This document shows, piece after piece, positions 1-9,456 of a DNA stretch of 64,000 nt. The DNA is from Polyangiaceae bacterium. GTDB taxonomy: Bacteria > Myxococcota_A > Polyangia > Polyangiales > Polyangiaceae. A program made the translations under genes and the position numbers. Location of the stretch: contig JABTUA010000001.1 in NCBI GenBank assembly GCA_015075635.1, forward strand, positions 2,976,001 to 3,040,000. Direction: 5' to 3'. The notes beneath the pieces are model-generated. The model was not told the DNA's origin. It made no database searches and saw nothing but the letters and a program-made list of their open reading frames with translations. The stretch's first letter is position 1. Each line of letters starts with the position of its first letter.

Positions 1-581
1 TCGCCGATCTTGCGTGCCGGCACGCCGGCAACGATCGCCCAAGGCGCGACCGACGCACCGGTCACCACTGCGCCGGCAGCAATCACCGCGTGGTCGGAGA
101 TCCGCGAGCCTGGAAGAATCACCGCACCGGCACCGATCCACACGTCGTCCCCGATGCGAACCGGGTCGTACTTCACGGGCTGCTCGATCACTGGAAGATC
201 CCGTGCCGCGTCGAAGCGATTAGTCTGAGAGTAGATGGTGACACGGGCTGCAATGGCGCACTGGCGGCCGATGCTCAACCCGCCCTGACCGTACAGCACG
301 CCGTAGTGGTCGATGTGGGTGTCGTCACCAATCACGACCGACCCGCTTGCACCGAAGGCGTTGATGATCGTGTGGCCAAATAGCGTCACATGGTCGCCGA
401 AGACGACATGCTCCGGAGCTATCACCTCGACGCCGCGGCCCACCCGAAGCCCCGTGCCGTGTCGCCAGGCAAACGACGCCGCGCCCCGTAGACGGGACTC
501 GACACCGCTGCGCTCTCGCCTCGCCAGCGTGCACGCCACGCCGAGGAGCCAACTGCGGAGAATGGCCTCGCGAAGGATCAC
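1..581 (-). CDS. Hexapeptide-repeat (LbH) acyltransferase, 3' end cut by window edge
   Basis: At least 193 codons read leftward and run off the window. The C-terminal half shows imperfect hexapeptide turns of the left-handed beta-helix fold, ending in the segments GDDVWIGAGAVILPG and APWAIVAGVPARKIG. That ending is the usual signature of sugar or serine O-acetyltransferases of the WcaF/NodL/CysE type. A GTG at 579-581 is the only start after an in-frame stop at 591-593. The gene faces away from the amidotransferase at 668, so the 86-bp gap may hold divergent promoters. It probably acetylates a polysaccharide precursor in the cytoplasm; the acceptor cannot be read from sequence. The family call is firm and the start is moderately sure. 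Confidence 0.8.
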   Translation of the reverse strand, partial: MILREAILRSWLLGVACTLARRERSGVESRLRGAASFAWRHGTGLRVGRGVEVIAPEHVVFGDHVTLFGHTIINAFGASGSVVIGDDTHIDHYGVLYGQGGLSIGRQCAIAARVTIYSQTNRFDAARDLPVIEQPVKYDPVRIGDDVWIGAGAVILPGSRISDHAVIAAGAVVTGASVAPWAIVAGVPARKIG

Positions 582-667
582 GCACCGAGCCTATCCCCGT
601 TAGATGCCGGCCGAGAAGGGCCATCGTCGGGGTTTACCCGGCGAAGGACCCGCGTATGCTAGCCGCC

Positions 668-2587
668 ATGTGCGGAATTGCGGGGCTCTTCGTTCCGCGC
701 GCAGTAGTTGGGGCCATCGAGCAGGCCCAGCTCGACGCCCTGCGCAGCGCGCTGCTGCACCGCGGACCCGACGCGAACGACACCTGGCTGTCCTCTGATC
801 GAAAGTGCGGGCTCGTCCACACTCGCCTCGCCATCGTTGATTTGTCGCCCACCGGAGCACAGCCAATGAGCACCCCGGACGGCAGGTACACCGTCACGTT
901 CAACGGCGAGATCTACAATCACGAGGAGCTCCGCGCTGGTCTCGAGAGCCGTGGTCATGCCTTTCGAGGCCGTTCGGACACCGAGGTCCTGCTCCGGCTC
1001 TACGCAGAGCACGGAGCCCGGTGTCTGGACCTCTTGGACGGAATGTATGCCTTCGCGATCTACGACTCCGAGCGGCACGCCATCTTCTGCGCGCGCGATC
1101 CGCTGGGTGAAAAGCCGCTCTATCTGTTACGGACACCACGGCTCTTCGCCTTCTCCAGCGAAACGCGAGCGCTGGTGGCAGCGCAGGTGGTGAGTGGCGC
1201 TCCCGACCTCGCCGGGCTCGGCCTCTTCTTGCGCCAAGGCTCGATCCCCCCACCGTTCACGCACCTGGAGGGCGTGGAGTTCATGCCCCCTGGGACCTGG
1301 ATCGAGTTTGGGCCGCAGCACGGAGTGAGTGTCCCGACTCGATACTATCGCATCCCGTTCGTCCGCGAGGACGAGGCCCTCGGCGACCGCAGCGAGGCCC
1401 GCGAGCGCGTGCACGCCGCGCTCGTTCGGTCGGTCAGGCGGAGGCTGCGGGCAGACGTGCCGGTCGGTGCATTTCTCTCCGGAGGCCTTGACTCGTCCCT
1501 GGTCGCCGCTTTGATGCAGAAGGCGGGCGCAACCGACCTTCAGACGTTCACTGTGACGCTTCCCGGCAGGAGAGCTGACGAAAGTGAGGTAGCGCGGTTG
1601 GTTGCACGACACCTTCGCGTGCGCCACACCGAAGTCCCCCTCGAGCTGGACGCGAACCACGACTGGCTCGACGAGGCGCTCGCCGCCATGGATGTGCCCA
1701 GCGTGGATGGGCCCAACACCTGGCTCGTCTCTCGCGCAGTCAGACAAGCCGGGCTCAAGGTGGCCTGCTCTGGGCTCGGCGGAGACGAGCTGTTCTTCGG
1801 CTATCCCAGCTTCCAGGTCGTCCCGCGGGCGGCCCGCTGGACACATCCGCTCGCTCCGCTTCGGCTCGGCCGCACCCCCGCTCGGAGGGTCATGTCGCAG
1901 TTGCGTAGCGGACCGCGGCTGGGCCGCGCAGTCGACGCGGCCCTCGCCGGAGGCAGTCTTGCCGCGCTATGGTTCGCCAAGCGCGGCCTGTTCAGCGAGC
2001 ACGAGCTGCTCGAACTGCTCGACGACAGTGTCGCGGCGGCTGCCCGAGCGGTGGACCCGTTCGAGCGCCTCGAGCAGCTCGCGTGCCCGACTGGGCTGGC
2101 TCCCATGCGGCAGGTCAGTTTCTACGAGCTCAGCGTGTACATGCACGATCAGCTCCTCAGGGATACGGACTGCATGAGCATGGCCCACGCACTGGAAGTG
2201 CGGGTACCTCTCATCGGCCGCGAGGTGGTCGCGGCCACGGCGGGGTGCAGAGCGAGCGCGCTGTCGGGGTCGCAGCCGAAGCAGCTCTTGAGGGACATCG
2301 CCCTCGAGTATCTCCCGCAAGAGGTACTGCGCCACCCGAAGCACGGCTTCACGCTCGACTGGGTCGACCTGTTGACGCGCGGGACGACAGCGCGCGATTC
2401 GACTGCAGGCGGCCTGCTTCGCGAGGAGGTCTACGCTGCCGAGCGCGAGCTCTTGGCGCGGAGCGGCAGGAGCTTCGCGCGGCTGATGGCGCTCGAGACG
2501 CTGAACAACTTCGCCCGCAGGCCCCGCTTCAAACGGGCTCTGGAAACCAGCGTTCGAGCAAGCGCCGGTGCTTCTCTCGAAAAGTGA
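668..2587 (+). CDS. asnB: Glutamine-hydrolysing asparagine synthase-like amidotransferase
   Basis: The protein is 639 aa. The start at 668 is fixed by MCGIAGLF, because Cys2 becomes the N-terminal nucleophile of the class II glutaminase domain (residues 1-~210). The PP-loop SGGLDSS lies near residue 270, followed by the synthetase motif GLGGDELFFGYPSF. Length and architecture match AsnB. AsnB-type enzymes transfer glutamine ammonia to an ATP-activated carboxylate. In polysaccharide loci such enzymes often amidate uronic acids (WbpS-like), which is the likely role here since it sits among glycosyltransferases. Its 3' end overlaps the convergent glycosyltransferase gene by 59 bp. It is distinct from the cyclase at 52226, which lacks Cys2. 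Confidence 0.85.
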   Translation: MCGIAGLFVPRAVVGAIEQAQLDALRSALLHRGPDANDTWLSSDRKCGLVHTRLAIVDLSPTGAQPMSTPDGRYTVTFNGEIYNHEELRAGLESRGHAFRGRSDTEVLLRLYAEHGARCLDLLDGMYAFAIYDSERHAIFCARDPLGEKPLYLLRTPRLFAFSSETRALVAAQVVSGAPDLAGLGLFLRQGSIPPPFTHLEGVEFMPPGTWIEFGPQHGVSVPTRYYRIPFVREDEALGDRSEARERVHAALVRSVRRRLRADVPVGAFLSGGLDSSLVAALMQKAGATDLQTFTVTLPGRRADESEVARLVARHLRVRHTEVPLELDANHDWLDEALAAMDVPSVDGPNTWLVSRAVRQAGLKVACSGLGGDELFFGYPSFQVVPRAARWTHPLAPLRLGRTPARRVMSQLRSGPRLGRAVDAALAGGSLAALWFAKRGLFSEHELLELLDDSVAAAARAVDPFERLEQLACPTGLAPMRQVSFYELSVYMHDQLLRDTDCMSMAHALEVRVPLIGREVVAATAGCRASALSGSQPKQLLRDIALEYLPQEVLRHPKHGFTLDWVDLLTRGTTARDSTAGGLLREEVYAAERELLARSGRSFARLMALETLNNFARRPRFKRALETSVRASAGASLEK

Positions 2588-3668
2588 CGTAGTCGAACTC
2601 GTCTTCGATGCGCTTTCGCGCCTCGCGAGCCATGCGTGCGCGCAGGTCGGGCGCGTTCGCGAGCTCCAGGATGCGCTGGCTGTGCGCATCCAGATCGAAG
2701 GGATCGATCACGAATCCGTTGATGCCGTGCACGACGGCCTCTTGGGAACCGTCGTGGTCGCCCACAATCAGAGGGAGGCCGCACGCCGCCGCCTCGAGTG
2801 GGGTCAGCGGAATGCCTTCGCCGCGGTCGATGCCGCGGTCGCTCACGAGCGAAAAGGCGTGCGCCGCGCGGTACACGTCGGCCAGGTCATCGTCGTGGAC
2901 CATTCCAGTGAAGCAGACCTGGGAGCCGAGCCCGTCTCGGCGAGCACGCTCTCGAAGCGTCTCCGCGAGCTGTCCGCGTCCGGCGAACACAACGCGAATC
3001 CGCGGATTGTCCGGAGCAATGCGCCGGAAGGCTTCGTACAGCCGCGTGTAGCCTTTGTGGTCCGCGTCGGAGCTCATTCGCCCCAGAGTCAGGAGGTTCC
3101 AGCCGCTCCGCGGATCGGGGATCCCGTAGCGCTGCAGAACCGCCGGCGACGGCGGGCCCGGGCTGAATCGGCCGAGGTCGACGCAGTCCCACACCACGGT
3201 CGGAGCGACGCAACGCAGGCGAGCTTCGAGCAGATAGTTCGCCGTGAAGTGGCAGTCCGCGACGACCAGGTCCGAATGCCGAAGACCCCACTCGGCGTCC
3301 CCGCTCAGGCCGCTCCAGACCTCGAGCCCGTACACGTTGACGCACGCCGTCGCCTCCACCATGCGCGCGGCCGAATAGGCCAGCGCCGAGAAATTCACGT
3401 GGGCTGAGTGCACCAGCTGCGGCTTCCGCGCGGCCGCGAAGGCCAGGGTCCGGGTCACGAGGCCCACCTTCGACGCTTGATTGGCGCCGCTTCCGTGCCA
3501 ATCGACGGCGAACGGATCTTCGAACGACTCGCCAGTGGGGCCCAAGAGCGAAAGCACCGTCACCGAGTGTTCGCCGAACAGTTCCCGCAACGCTCGAATC
3601 TGGTAGCGTGAATAGCGACTGATGCCGCCCTTGTCGAAGCAACCAGGAGTCAGGTAGAGCACGCGCAT
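2529..3668 (-). CDS. GT4-family glycosyltransferase
   Basis: The protein is 379 aa, starting at the ATG of MRVLYLTPGCFDKGGISRYS; the reading frame stays open upstream but has no family similarity there. The N-terminal Rossmann-like half holds the glycine-rich acceptor loop (GGISRYS). The C-terminal half carries the retaining GT-B signature RGEGIPLTPLEAAACGLPLIVG, whose first Glu and the EAA Glu form the E-x7-E motif binding the nucleotide-sugar. It should add one sugar to a lipid-linked repeat unit at the inner face of the membrane. Donor and linkage cannot be assigned. It is convergent with, and overlaps, asnB. Confidence 0.82.
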   Translation of the reverse strand: MRVLYLTPGCFDKGGISRYSRYQIRALRELFGEHSVTVLSLLGPTGESFEDPFAVDWHGSGANQASKVGLVTRTLAFAAARKPQLVHSAHVNFSALAYSAARMVEATACVNVYGLEVWSGLSGDAEWGLRHSDLVVADCHFTANYLLEARLRCVAPTVVWDCVDLGRFSPGPPSPAVLQRYGIPDPRSGWNLLTLGRMSSDADHKGYTRLYEAFRRIAPDNPRIRVVFAGRGQLAETLRERARRDGLGSQVCFTGMVHDDDLADVYRAAHAFSLVSDRGIDRGEGIPLTPLEAAACGLPLIVGDHDGSQEAVVHGINGFVIDPFDLDAHSQRILELANAPDLRARMAREARKRIEDEFDYVTFREKHRRLLERWFPEPV

Positions 3669-3730
3669 CGCCTGGGCCGAACAGCGTTGCCCGTCCTTGC
3701 GCGGCGCGCAACAGGTTGGTGGGCCACCTG

Positions 3731-6700
3731 TCAGCGTCGGCGTCGGCGAGCCGCGAGCGCGAAGAGCCCGGCGGCCCAAGCAAGCCACGGCAAGGCGTTG
3801 GGTGCGCGCACGACTCGAATGCTGCAGTCGCCGCCGGCCACGACCCCCGCCGATCCGGGCTCGTCCGTCGAGCCCGCGGGCGAACCCAGGCCGCCGGCCG
3901 ATCCCGCGGTGTTCTGGACCGTGACCACTCCGTCCGCCGACACGTCCAACGTCAGCTTCGCCACGCCGACGTTGGCTGCGCTGTCTACGGCTTCGACGGA
4001 GACCTCGATGTTGCCACCCCAGGCCTCGCTCGGAACCGTCCACTCGATGGACGGCGACGCACTCTTCGAGCCAAGCGAGCCATCGGTCAAGAGCGCTCGC
4101 TTGCTGTTGGTCGAGTCCCTCCACCAAGTCACGTAGTGGTCGAGAGCCAAGTCGTCAGCCAAGGTCAGCGTGAGACTCACCTTCCCCTTCGCGTGACCCT
4201 GGCCCGCGAGCGCTGCGAGGGGCGCGGTTTCGTCCGCCACGACGATGGTGCCGGAGCTGACCTCGGCGCTGGGGCCTTGGCTACCCAGCGCGCGCACGGT
4301 CAGTCGATAGGGACGGCCCGCCAACGCTTCGGTGAGGTCCCAGGTCAGCGAGGGCGAATCCACTTTCCGGTAAGGCGGGGACCACATGGCCTGCTCGTCC
4401 GGCGACATCAAGCCGACTTCGTACGCAGTCGCGCCGGGAACGGCGGGCCAGCTGGCCTTCACCGCCTGGCTGGGGGCTACCACGATGCCACCCTGCCCGG
4501 TGGCTCCATCCAACAACACGAGCAGCGGAGCCGGAAGCGCCGGGTGGTCGATGCCGTAGACGTACCCGCGAGAGGTACCCACGATGATCTCCTCGGAGCC
4601 GTCACTGTCGTAGTCTCCAATCGTGGGCTCGCCCACAGGCGCGCCCATGTCGATTGCCCACAGGAGGCCGAGCGAACAGCCGTCGACCGCGTACAGGTAG
4701 CCGTCGGACGAACCGACCAGCACGGCGGGACCGCTCCCGGCACTCGCTACGGAGCTCGCATGACTCAGGTACCCCGGTCGCTTCCCAGCCGCTTCGGCGA
4801 GGGCCAGCGTCGAGAAGGTCTCGCCGCCAGCCAACACCCGCTGGGCGACGATGGCTCCAGTCTTGCCGGAGTATGCTCGAAGCGCGGCCGAGCTGACCGC
4901 GGGCGTCACGAACAGCGGTCCAGTGGGGCACTCGGTGCGCGTGCCGTGCATGGCGTTCATGGGCTCCACGGAGGCACCGACCCATGCGGGGCTGAGGTCC
5001 TTCTTCGCGAGGATCGGGCCGCCGAAGCCGGACTGGAGCAGCAGCTCCGGGGCCGACTGCGAGAAGCTTCCGGCGATCGGCAGCGAGTACGTGGTCGATA
5101 CGGGGAACGTGGACACCGCCCCGCTGGTGGTGTCGCGACGGAACAACGATCCGTACATCGAGTACCACTCGTCGACGCCATCTCCGTTCAAGTCCGCGAC
5201 CGTGGAGCCCCAGAAGCCGCCGTAGGTCACCGGCGCCGCAGCCCAAGGTTCCGATTGCGTGGCGAAGTTGATCGCGTGCTGGACTGCTTGGTTTCCGGCG
5301 ATGCGCCAGTCGAGCCCGACGAGGGGCTCGGCACCGCCGACCCGAAGCGGGAGCGGAGCGCCGATGGGCGTTCCAGGACCCAGGTTCACTGTGCCGAGCG
5401 TCGCCCCGGTGCCGGCTGCCCGAGCCACCAGCGAGGTGCCTTCCACGCCCACTACCGCAGTACCCAGGCTGCCTAGCTGCACGACGCCCGGCGAAGTGAA
5501 CCCCGGGGCGAGCCAGCGCGGCCATGGCGGCAGTATCCATGCCGCGAGGGCGGCATCGCCCACGAGCGCGCCGAACGGTGTGTACGGGACCACCACGAAC
5601 GCTCCGCCGTTGTCCTCCCCGATCAGGTTGTGTCCCAGCTTGCCGAGGTCGTTCCCGCCGATGACCGTCCCGACTGCTTGGCCGAAGACCGAGACCCAGC
5701 CATTGGTGGTCTTCATCGCGGCGTCGAGCACCTCCAGCGTCCCCGCGCTGGTCCCGAGCGTGACCTGCTCGTACGGCCGGGTGGTGAAGCCACTGGGAAA
5801 CGCTCCCGTCACCTCACCGACGATGGGCTTGAACGTGGTCCCCGCGTTCCACGCCCCACCAGCGAGCGCGAGCGGCGTGACCGAAGAGAAGGTCGTAGCG
5901 CGCGGCAACCCGGGGGCCGCGGACGCACCCGTCGGCACCCCGACGAGCAGCTGCGCCGCCTGGCCGGGCCGACGCAGCACCGCGATCGTTCTGGCCTGGG
6001 GCCCGTTTTGGTAGAGCGAGCCGTCGACCCAGCGAACCGCGCGCACGCCCGGGAAGAGACCGGACTTCGGCGCGAGGCCGCTGGCCCCGAGCGCATGGGC
6101 GCGTAGGCCCCCCGCTTCCGCAATGACCAGCTCTGCGCCGGGCATCCCATCGAGGTCCGCCGCACCCTCGAAGCGCGCCCCGACCAACTCGGCGCGTGTC
6201 GCGCCTGTCGCGCCGTCGAGCACGCGAGTCGTCCACGATGTGCTCGCGGCATTGGGGCGGAAGCTCAACACTACTTCGGCCCGCGCATCGCCGTCGAGGT
6301 CGACCACTATGTCCCCGCCATCGACGACCTCCGCGTCGATGCTGCCGGGTGCCTGTGCCCAGAGAGAGCTCCAGGCCCCGGTCTTGGGGTCGAGCCGGAA
6401 CGCAGCGAGACCCGGGGGCCCGGACACCCCCGCGAGGCCCTGGGTCTGAACCGCGACCAGCTCTTTGCCGGGCAGAGCGTCGAGTTCCGCAGCCACGGCG
6501 CTGGCCTCCGTGAAGAACGTCTTGCTCGTGGGATGCGTGAGCGTTGCGATGGCATTCCCGGTGGCCCCACTCAGCATCAGCATCTGCGACGGCGAGCCGA
6601 GCGCTACTTCCGGCACGCCGTCGGAATCCAGATCGACCAGGCTGTCAGTCCCGGAGTTGGTGGGCGAAAGCCCGGCTGACATCGCGCGCTCCCAGAGAGT

Positions 6701-7279
6701 CAGGGGCGCTACAAACCCGTTCTTGAAAGAGTACGCCCCAGCAGACATCGGCCCTGCCTTGGCGCACCCCGTGCACTCGTCGACGTACAAGTCGAGGAGC
6801 CCGTCCCCGTCGAGATCACGGACGCGGGGCGTGGCCACGTATTGGAAGCTCTTCTGGGAAGACTTCCACAACGCCTTGCCGGTCGAGTAGTCCAGCACCA
6901 CGACGAACGGGGAGGTCCGAACCACGACCTCGAGCTTCAGGTCGCCATTCAGGTCGACGACGTCGATGACGCTGGGATCGCCGAGCGGCTCACTCTCCCA
7001 GAGAGTGGCCTGGGTCATCAAATTCCGGAGAGCCACGCGTCCTGCGGTCGCGACGACGACGTCAGTGGACCCCGCGCGGAACGCGGCTGCGCCGAACTCC
7101 GGCCGTCCTCCCAGGTACGCGCGCCACACCCTCACCGGAGAGCCGGTGAAGAGCTGTCCCTGAGACGACGCGGTCCGGCCGGCGTCGTGTCGCACGACCG
7201 ACCAGGTGTCCGCGTGCGCCAGTGTGCCGGTCAGAGCAACACCCAAACCGGCAGCTGCCAGAAGCCTCACCCGAACCAT
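3731..7279 (-). CDS. Large exported FG-GAP/VCBS-repeat protein with MYXO-CTERM-like tail
   Basis: The protein is 1182 aa if started at the ATG of MVRVRLLAAAGLGVALTGT, which gives a classic signal peptide cleaved after AHA. The first ~900 residues contain repeated Ca-binding-type blades such as DLDGDGLLDLYVDE, DLDSDGVPEVALGS and DYDSDGSEEIIVG, as in FG-GAP/VCBS beta-propellers. A fibronectin-III/Ig-like segment follows (~950-1100). The C-terminus has a Cys, a Leu/Ala/Trp-rich hydrophobic stretch and a poly-Arg end (ARRRRR), resembling MYXO-CTERM sorting signals. It is probably displayed on the outer surface. It lies among polysaccharide genes but need not be part of synthesis. The function is unknown. 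Confidence 0.75.
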   Translation of the reverse strand: MVRVRLLAAAGLGVALTGTLAHADTWSVVRHDAGRTASSQGQLFTGSPVRVWRAYLGGRPEFGAAAFRAGSTDVVVATAGRVALRNLMTQATLWESEPLGDPSVIDVVDLNGDLKLEVVVRTSPFVVVLDYSTGKALWKSSQKSFQYVATPRVRDLDGDGLLDLYVDECTGCAKAGPMSAGAYSFKNGFVAPLTLWERAMSAGLSPTNSGTDSLVDLDSDGVPEVALGSPSQMLMLSGATGNAIATLTHPTSKTFFTEASAVAAELDALPGKELVAVQTQGLAGVSGPPGLAAFRLDPKTGAWSSLWAQAPGSIDAEVVDGGDIVVDLDGDARAEVVLSFRPNAASTSWTTRVLDGATGATRAELVGARFEGAADLDGMPGAELVIAEAGGLRAHALGASGLAPKSGLFPGVRAVRWVDGSLYQNGPQARTIAVLRRPGQAAQLLVGVPTGASAAPGLPRATTFSSVTPLALAGGAWNAGTTFKPIVGEVTGAFPSGFTTRPYEQVTLGTSAGTLEVLDAAMKTTNGWVSVFGQAVGTVIGGNDLGKLGHNLIGEDNGGAFVVVPYTPFGALVGDAALAAWILPPWPRWLAPGFTSPGVVQLGSLGTAVVGVEGTSLVARAAGTGATLGTVNLGPGTPIGAPLPLRVGGAEPLVGLDWRIAGNQAVQHAINFATQSEPWAAAPVTYGGFWGSTVADLNGDGVDEWYSMYGSLFRRDTTSGAVSTFPVSTTYSLPIAGSFSQSAPELLLQSGFGGPILAKKDLSPAWVGASVEPMNAMHGTRTECPTGPLFVTPAVSSAALRAYSGKTGAIVAQRVLAGGETFSTLALAEAAGKRPGYLSHASSVASAGSGPAVLVGSSDGYLYAVDGCSLGLLWAIDMGAPVGEPTIGDYDSDGSEEIIVGTSRGYVYGIDHPALPAPLLVLLDGATGQGGIVVAPSQAVKASWPAVPGATAYEVGLMSPDEQAMWSPPYRKVDSPSLTWDLTEALAGRPYRLTVRALGSQGPSAEVSSGTIVVADETAPLAALAGQGHAKGKVSLTLTLADDLALDHYVTWWRDSTNSKRALLTDGSLGSKSASPSIEWTVPSEAWGGNIEVSVEAVDSAANVGVAKLTLDVSADGVVTVQNTAGSAGGLGSPAGSTDEPGSAGVVAGGDCSIRVVRAPNALPWLAWAAGLFALAARRRRR

Positions 7280-7337
7280 GTGGTCCTCCGACACGCAAAC
7301 GTACCAGACGCAGCGGGCGCCGCCAGCAGCCAGGGAC

Positions 7338-8072
7338 CTACTTTGTCAGACACCCGAAGATGCACGCTCGAAACGGCGCCAAGCGCTCGAAGCGGTTGAC
7401 CATTCTCTCGTAAGCCACACCGACCAGGAACGGAACTTGGTGGAACACCAGATATGACGGCTCTGCCTCGACCATGCGCAGCTCGACATCCTTGAAGCCG
7501 GCGCGTCGAGCTTCGCGCTTCAACGTAGCCGGAAAGTTCAAGCGATAGTGCGTCGGCCACGGCTCGTGCGCGGTGGATTCCATGCGCCGAGCGCGATTGG
7601 CCACGGCGCGATGAAACCACTGCGGCGTGGCCCACGACACGATGGCGACGTAGTGCGCGATGTTCGGAGTGCGGAAGAAGAATCGCGCCCCAGGCTTCAT
7701 GACTCTTTGCACCTCGGAGAGGAAGGGCCGTGGACGCTCGACGTGCTCCAGCACGAAGTCCGCGAACACGAGGTCGAACGTCTCTTCGTCGAACGGAAGG
7801 CGGTCGCCGTCGATGAGATGCCCGTCATCGATCTCATCGTTCTCGAGGACGATCGGATCGACATCGGCACCGGCCACTCGCCGGACCTCGCCACGCAAGA
7901 CGCGGACTGGATTCCGCGTCGCCGGACCCGCTCCCAGGTTCAGGACGATGCTGTCCGGGCCGGCGTGCTGCCGGAGCCACCCGTAGAACGCCTTGGTGCC
8001 ATCCCAGCGTTTGTCGGGATAGAAGCGCCGAAAGAGATCGTCGGTGGTCGGGAACACCACGCCGCCTGGCAC
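7338..8072 (-). CDS. Class I SAM-dependent methyltransferase
   Basis: The protein is 244 aa with a GTG start (MPGGVVFPTTDDLFRRFYP). Motif I is VLNLGAGPATRNP near residue 45, the acidic loop residue follows in GADVDP, and the Methyltransf_11-like segment DLVFADFVLEHVERP is near residue 110. It should methylate a small molecule, perhaps a sugar or glycolipid given the context. It runs in the same direction as the FG-GAP protein, 58 bp upstream of it, and diverges from the aminotransferase at 8194. A second GTG four codons in is an alternative start. Confidence 0.75.
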   Translation of the reverse strand: MPGGVVFPTTDDLFRRFYPDKRWDGTKAFYGWLRQHAGPDSIVLNLGAGPATRNPVRVLRGEVRRVAGADVDPIVLENDEIDDGHLIDGDRLPFDEETFDLVFADFVLEHVERPRPFLSEVQRVMKPGARFFFRTPNIAHYVAIVSWATPQWFHRAVANRARRMESTAHEPWPTHYRLNFPATLKREARRAGFKDVELRMVEAEPSYLVFHQVPFLVGVAYERMVNRFERLAPFRACIFGCLTK

Positions 8073-8193
8073 AGCCGTAGGCGGAATGCCCCAGCGGCGT
8101 CAAGACGCATCGCAGCAGGTCAGGGGCCGCCGTGACGAATGCCTACCGGAATTGCGCAACCAATCCAAAAACCACGCTAAGTTCGGCAGTGCA
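8073..8193. promoter_or_regulatory. Divergent intergenic region between methyltransferase and aminotransferase
   Basis: These 121 bp separate two divergently read genes and must contain the start signals for both if each has its own promoter. I see no convincing -35/-10 pair or strong Shine-Dalgarno site. The assignment rests only on gene arrangement. Confidence 0.3.
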
Positions 8194-9336
8194 GTGTTGC
8201 CCCCCAAGTCGTTCATTCCCGTTGCCGCGCCAGTCATTGGCGACCTCGAGCTCAAGTACGTGACGGACGCGGTCCGATCGGGATGGGTTTCCAGCATCGG
8301 CCCCTACCTCGAACGATTCGAGCGCGGGTTCGCGGCGTTCTGCGGTGCGCGTCACGGGATTGCAGTCTGCAACGGCACCGTCGCCATCCACCTGGCTCTG
8401 CGGGCGCTCGGCGTCGGCCCCGGAGACGAGGTCATCGTGCCGAACCTGACCTTTGCGGCGACTGCACACGCCGTCCTGGAAACGGGAGCCGAGCCGGTGT
8501 TCGTGGATGCCTCCCCAGAGTCGTGGTGCCTCGACCCGGTTGCCACCGCGCGCGCGCTGAGTCCAAAAACGCGCGCAATCATCCCGGTTCACCTGTACGG
8601 CCACCCCGCCGACATGACCGCACTGGCAGGATTGGCGACCGAGCACGGACTTCACCTCGTGGAAGACGCGGCCGAAGCTCACGGCGCCCGGGTGGGGGTT
8701 TCGCGCGTCGGAGCGCTCGGTACCGTCGGAGCCTTCTCGTTCTACGGCAACAAGCTGATGACGACGGGCGAGGGCGGGATGCTGGTGACGAACGACGACG
8801 CGCTCGCCGAGAGGATCCGCTTTCTGAAGGACCACGGCATGAGCAAGGAGCGCCGCTACTTCCACACCGAGCTCGCTTTCAATTATCGGATGACCAACGT
8901 CCAGGCTGCGCTCGGCGTTGCACAGCTCGAACAGGTCGAACGGTTCCTCGAGCAGAAGCGCCGCATCATTCAATGGTACCGACAACGCCTGAGCTCACGG
9001 ACGGACGTGCAGCTGAACCCGTCGCTGGACGGCTACGAGAACGCCTACTGGATGGCCAGTGTCGTGCTTGGGGCGAAGGTCCCGCTGGCTCGGGACGCGG
9101 TTGCGTCCATGCTAAAAGCAGCGGGCATCGACACGAGGCCGTTCTTCGTGCCCATGACCGAGCTCCCTCACCTTTCTCGCTACAGGGCCGTCGGAGTCGA
9201 GGGCCCAGGCTGTCCTGTTGCCGCGCGTCTCGGCAGCCGCGGGCTCAACCTGCCAAGCGGCTGCTCGCTGAGCGAGGCCGACGTCGACAGGGTGTGCGAA
9301 GCCCTCGTGCAAGCCCTCTCGCTCCCCGTTCAGTAG
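8194..9336 (+). CDS. DegT/DnrJ/EryC1 PLP aminotransferase, perosamine-synthase-like
   Basis: The protein is 380 aa from the GTG at 8194 (LPPKSFIPVAAPVIGDLELK); upstream in-frame codons do not resemble the family. The PLP Schiff-base Lys lies in SFYGNKLMTTGEGGML, and the EDAAEAHGA segment holds the cofactor-binding Asp. The spacing and the NYRMTN motif match GDP-perosamine synthase (Per/RfbE) and related 4-aminotransferases. It would convert a 4-keto-6-deoxy sugar nucleotide to the 4-amino sugar. GDP-4-keto-6-deoxymannose from gmd (58317) is a plausible substrate, which is inference. The ATP-grasp or acetyl partner is not obvious. Confidence 0.82.
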   Translation: MLPPKSFIPVAAPVIGDLELKYVTDAVRSGWVSSIGPYLERFERGFAAFCGARHGIAVCNGTVAIHLALRALGVGPGDEVIVPNLTFAATAHAVLETGAEPVFVDASPESWCLDPVATARALSPKTRAIIPVHLYGHPADMTALAGLATEHGLHLVEDAAEAHGARVGVSRVGALGTVGAFSFYGNKLMTTGEGGMLVTNDDALAERIRFLKDHGMSKERRYFHTELAFNYRMTNVQAALGVAQLEQVERFLEQKRRIIQWYRQRLSSRTDVQLNPSLDGYENAYWMASVVLGAKVPLARDAVASMLKAAGIDTRPFFVPMTELPHLSRYRAVGVEGPGCPVAARLGSRGLNLPSGCSLSEADVDRVCEALVQALSLPVQ

Positions 9337-9373
9337 CGCCCCGCCGGGATCTGCGGCAGACTCGCACGCTGTC

Positions 9374-9389
9374 GGGGGCTGGCGCCCCC
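9374..9389 (+). terminator. GC-rich hairpin after aminotransferase
   Basis: GGGGGC and GCCCCC pair around a TGGC loop, 37 bp past the aminotransferase stop and before the kinase gene. There is no T-run, so it may only be an attenuator or a chance hairpin. Confidence 0.3.
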
Positions 9390-9456
9390 ACACATTGAAT
9401 CCGCGACCGCTCCGGCGCATCCATTCGCCCGAACCGGATTCTCAACTCGGCCTCCA

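Noticed and set aside
668..2587. AsnB-like protein as part of the lasso cluster
   Set aside because: It keeps Cys2 and a full glutaminase domain and is 50 kb from the precursor. The cyclase at 52226 fits the role instead.
3716..5476. 586-codon open frame on the plus strand inside the FG-GAP gene
   Set aside because: It is antisense to a protein with clear repeats and codon bias. The product is Arg/Gly/His-rich without any domain; high-GC DNA produces such frames.
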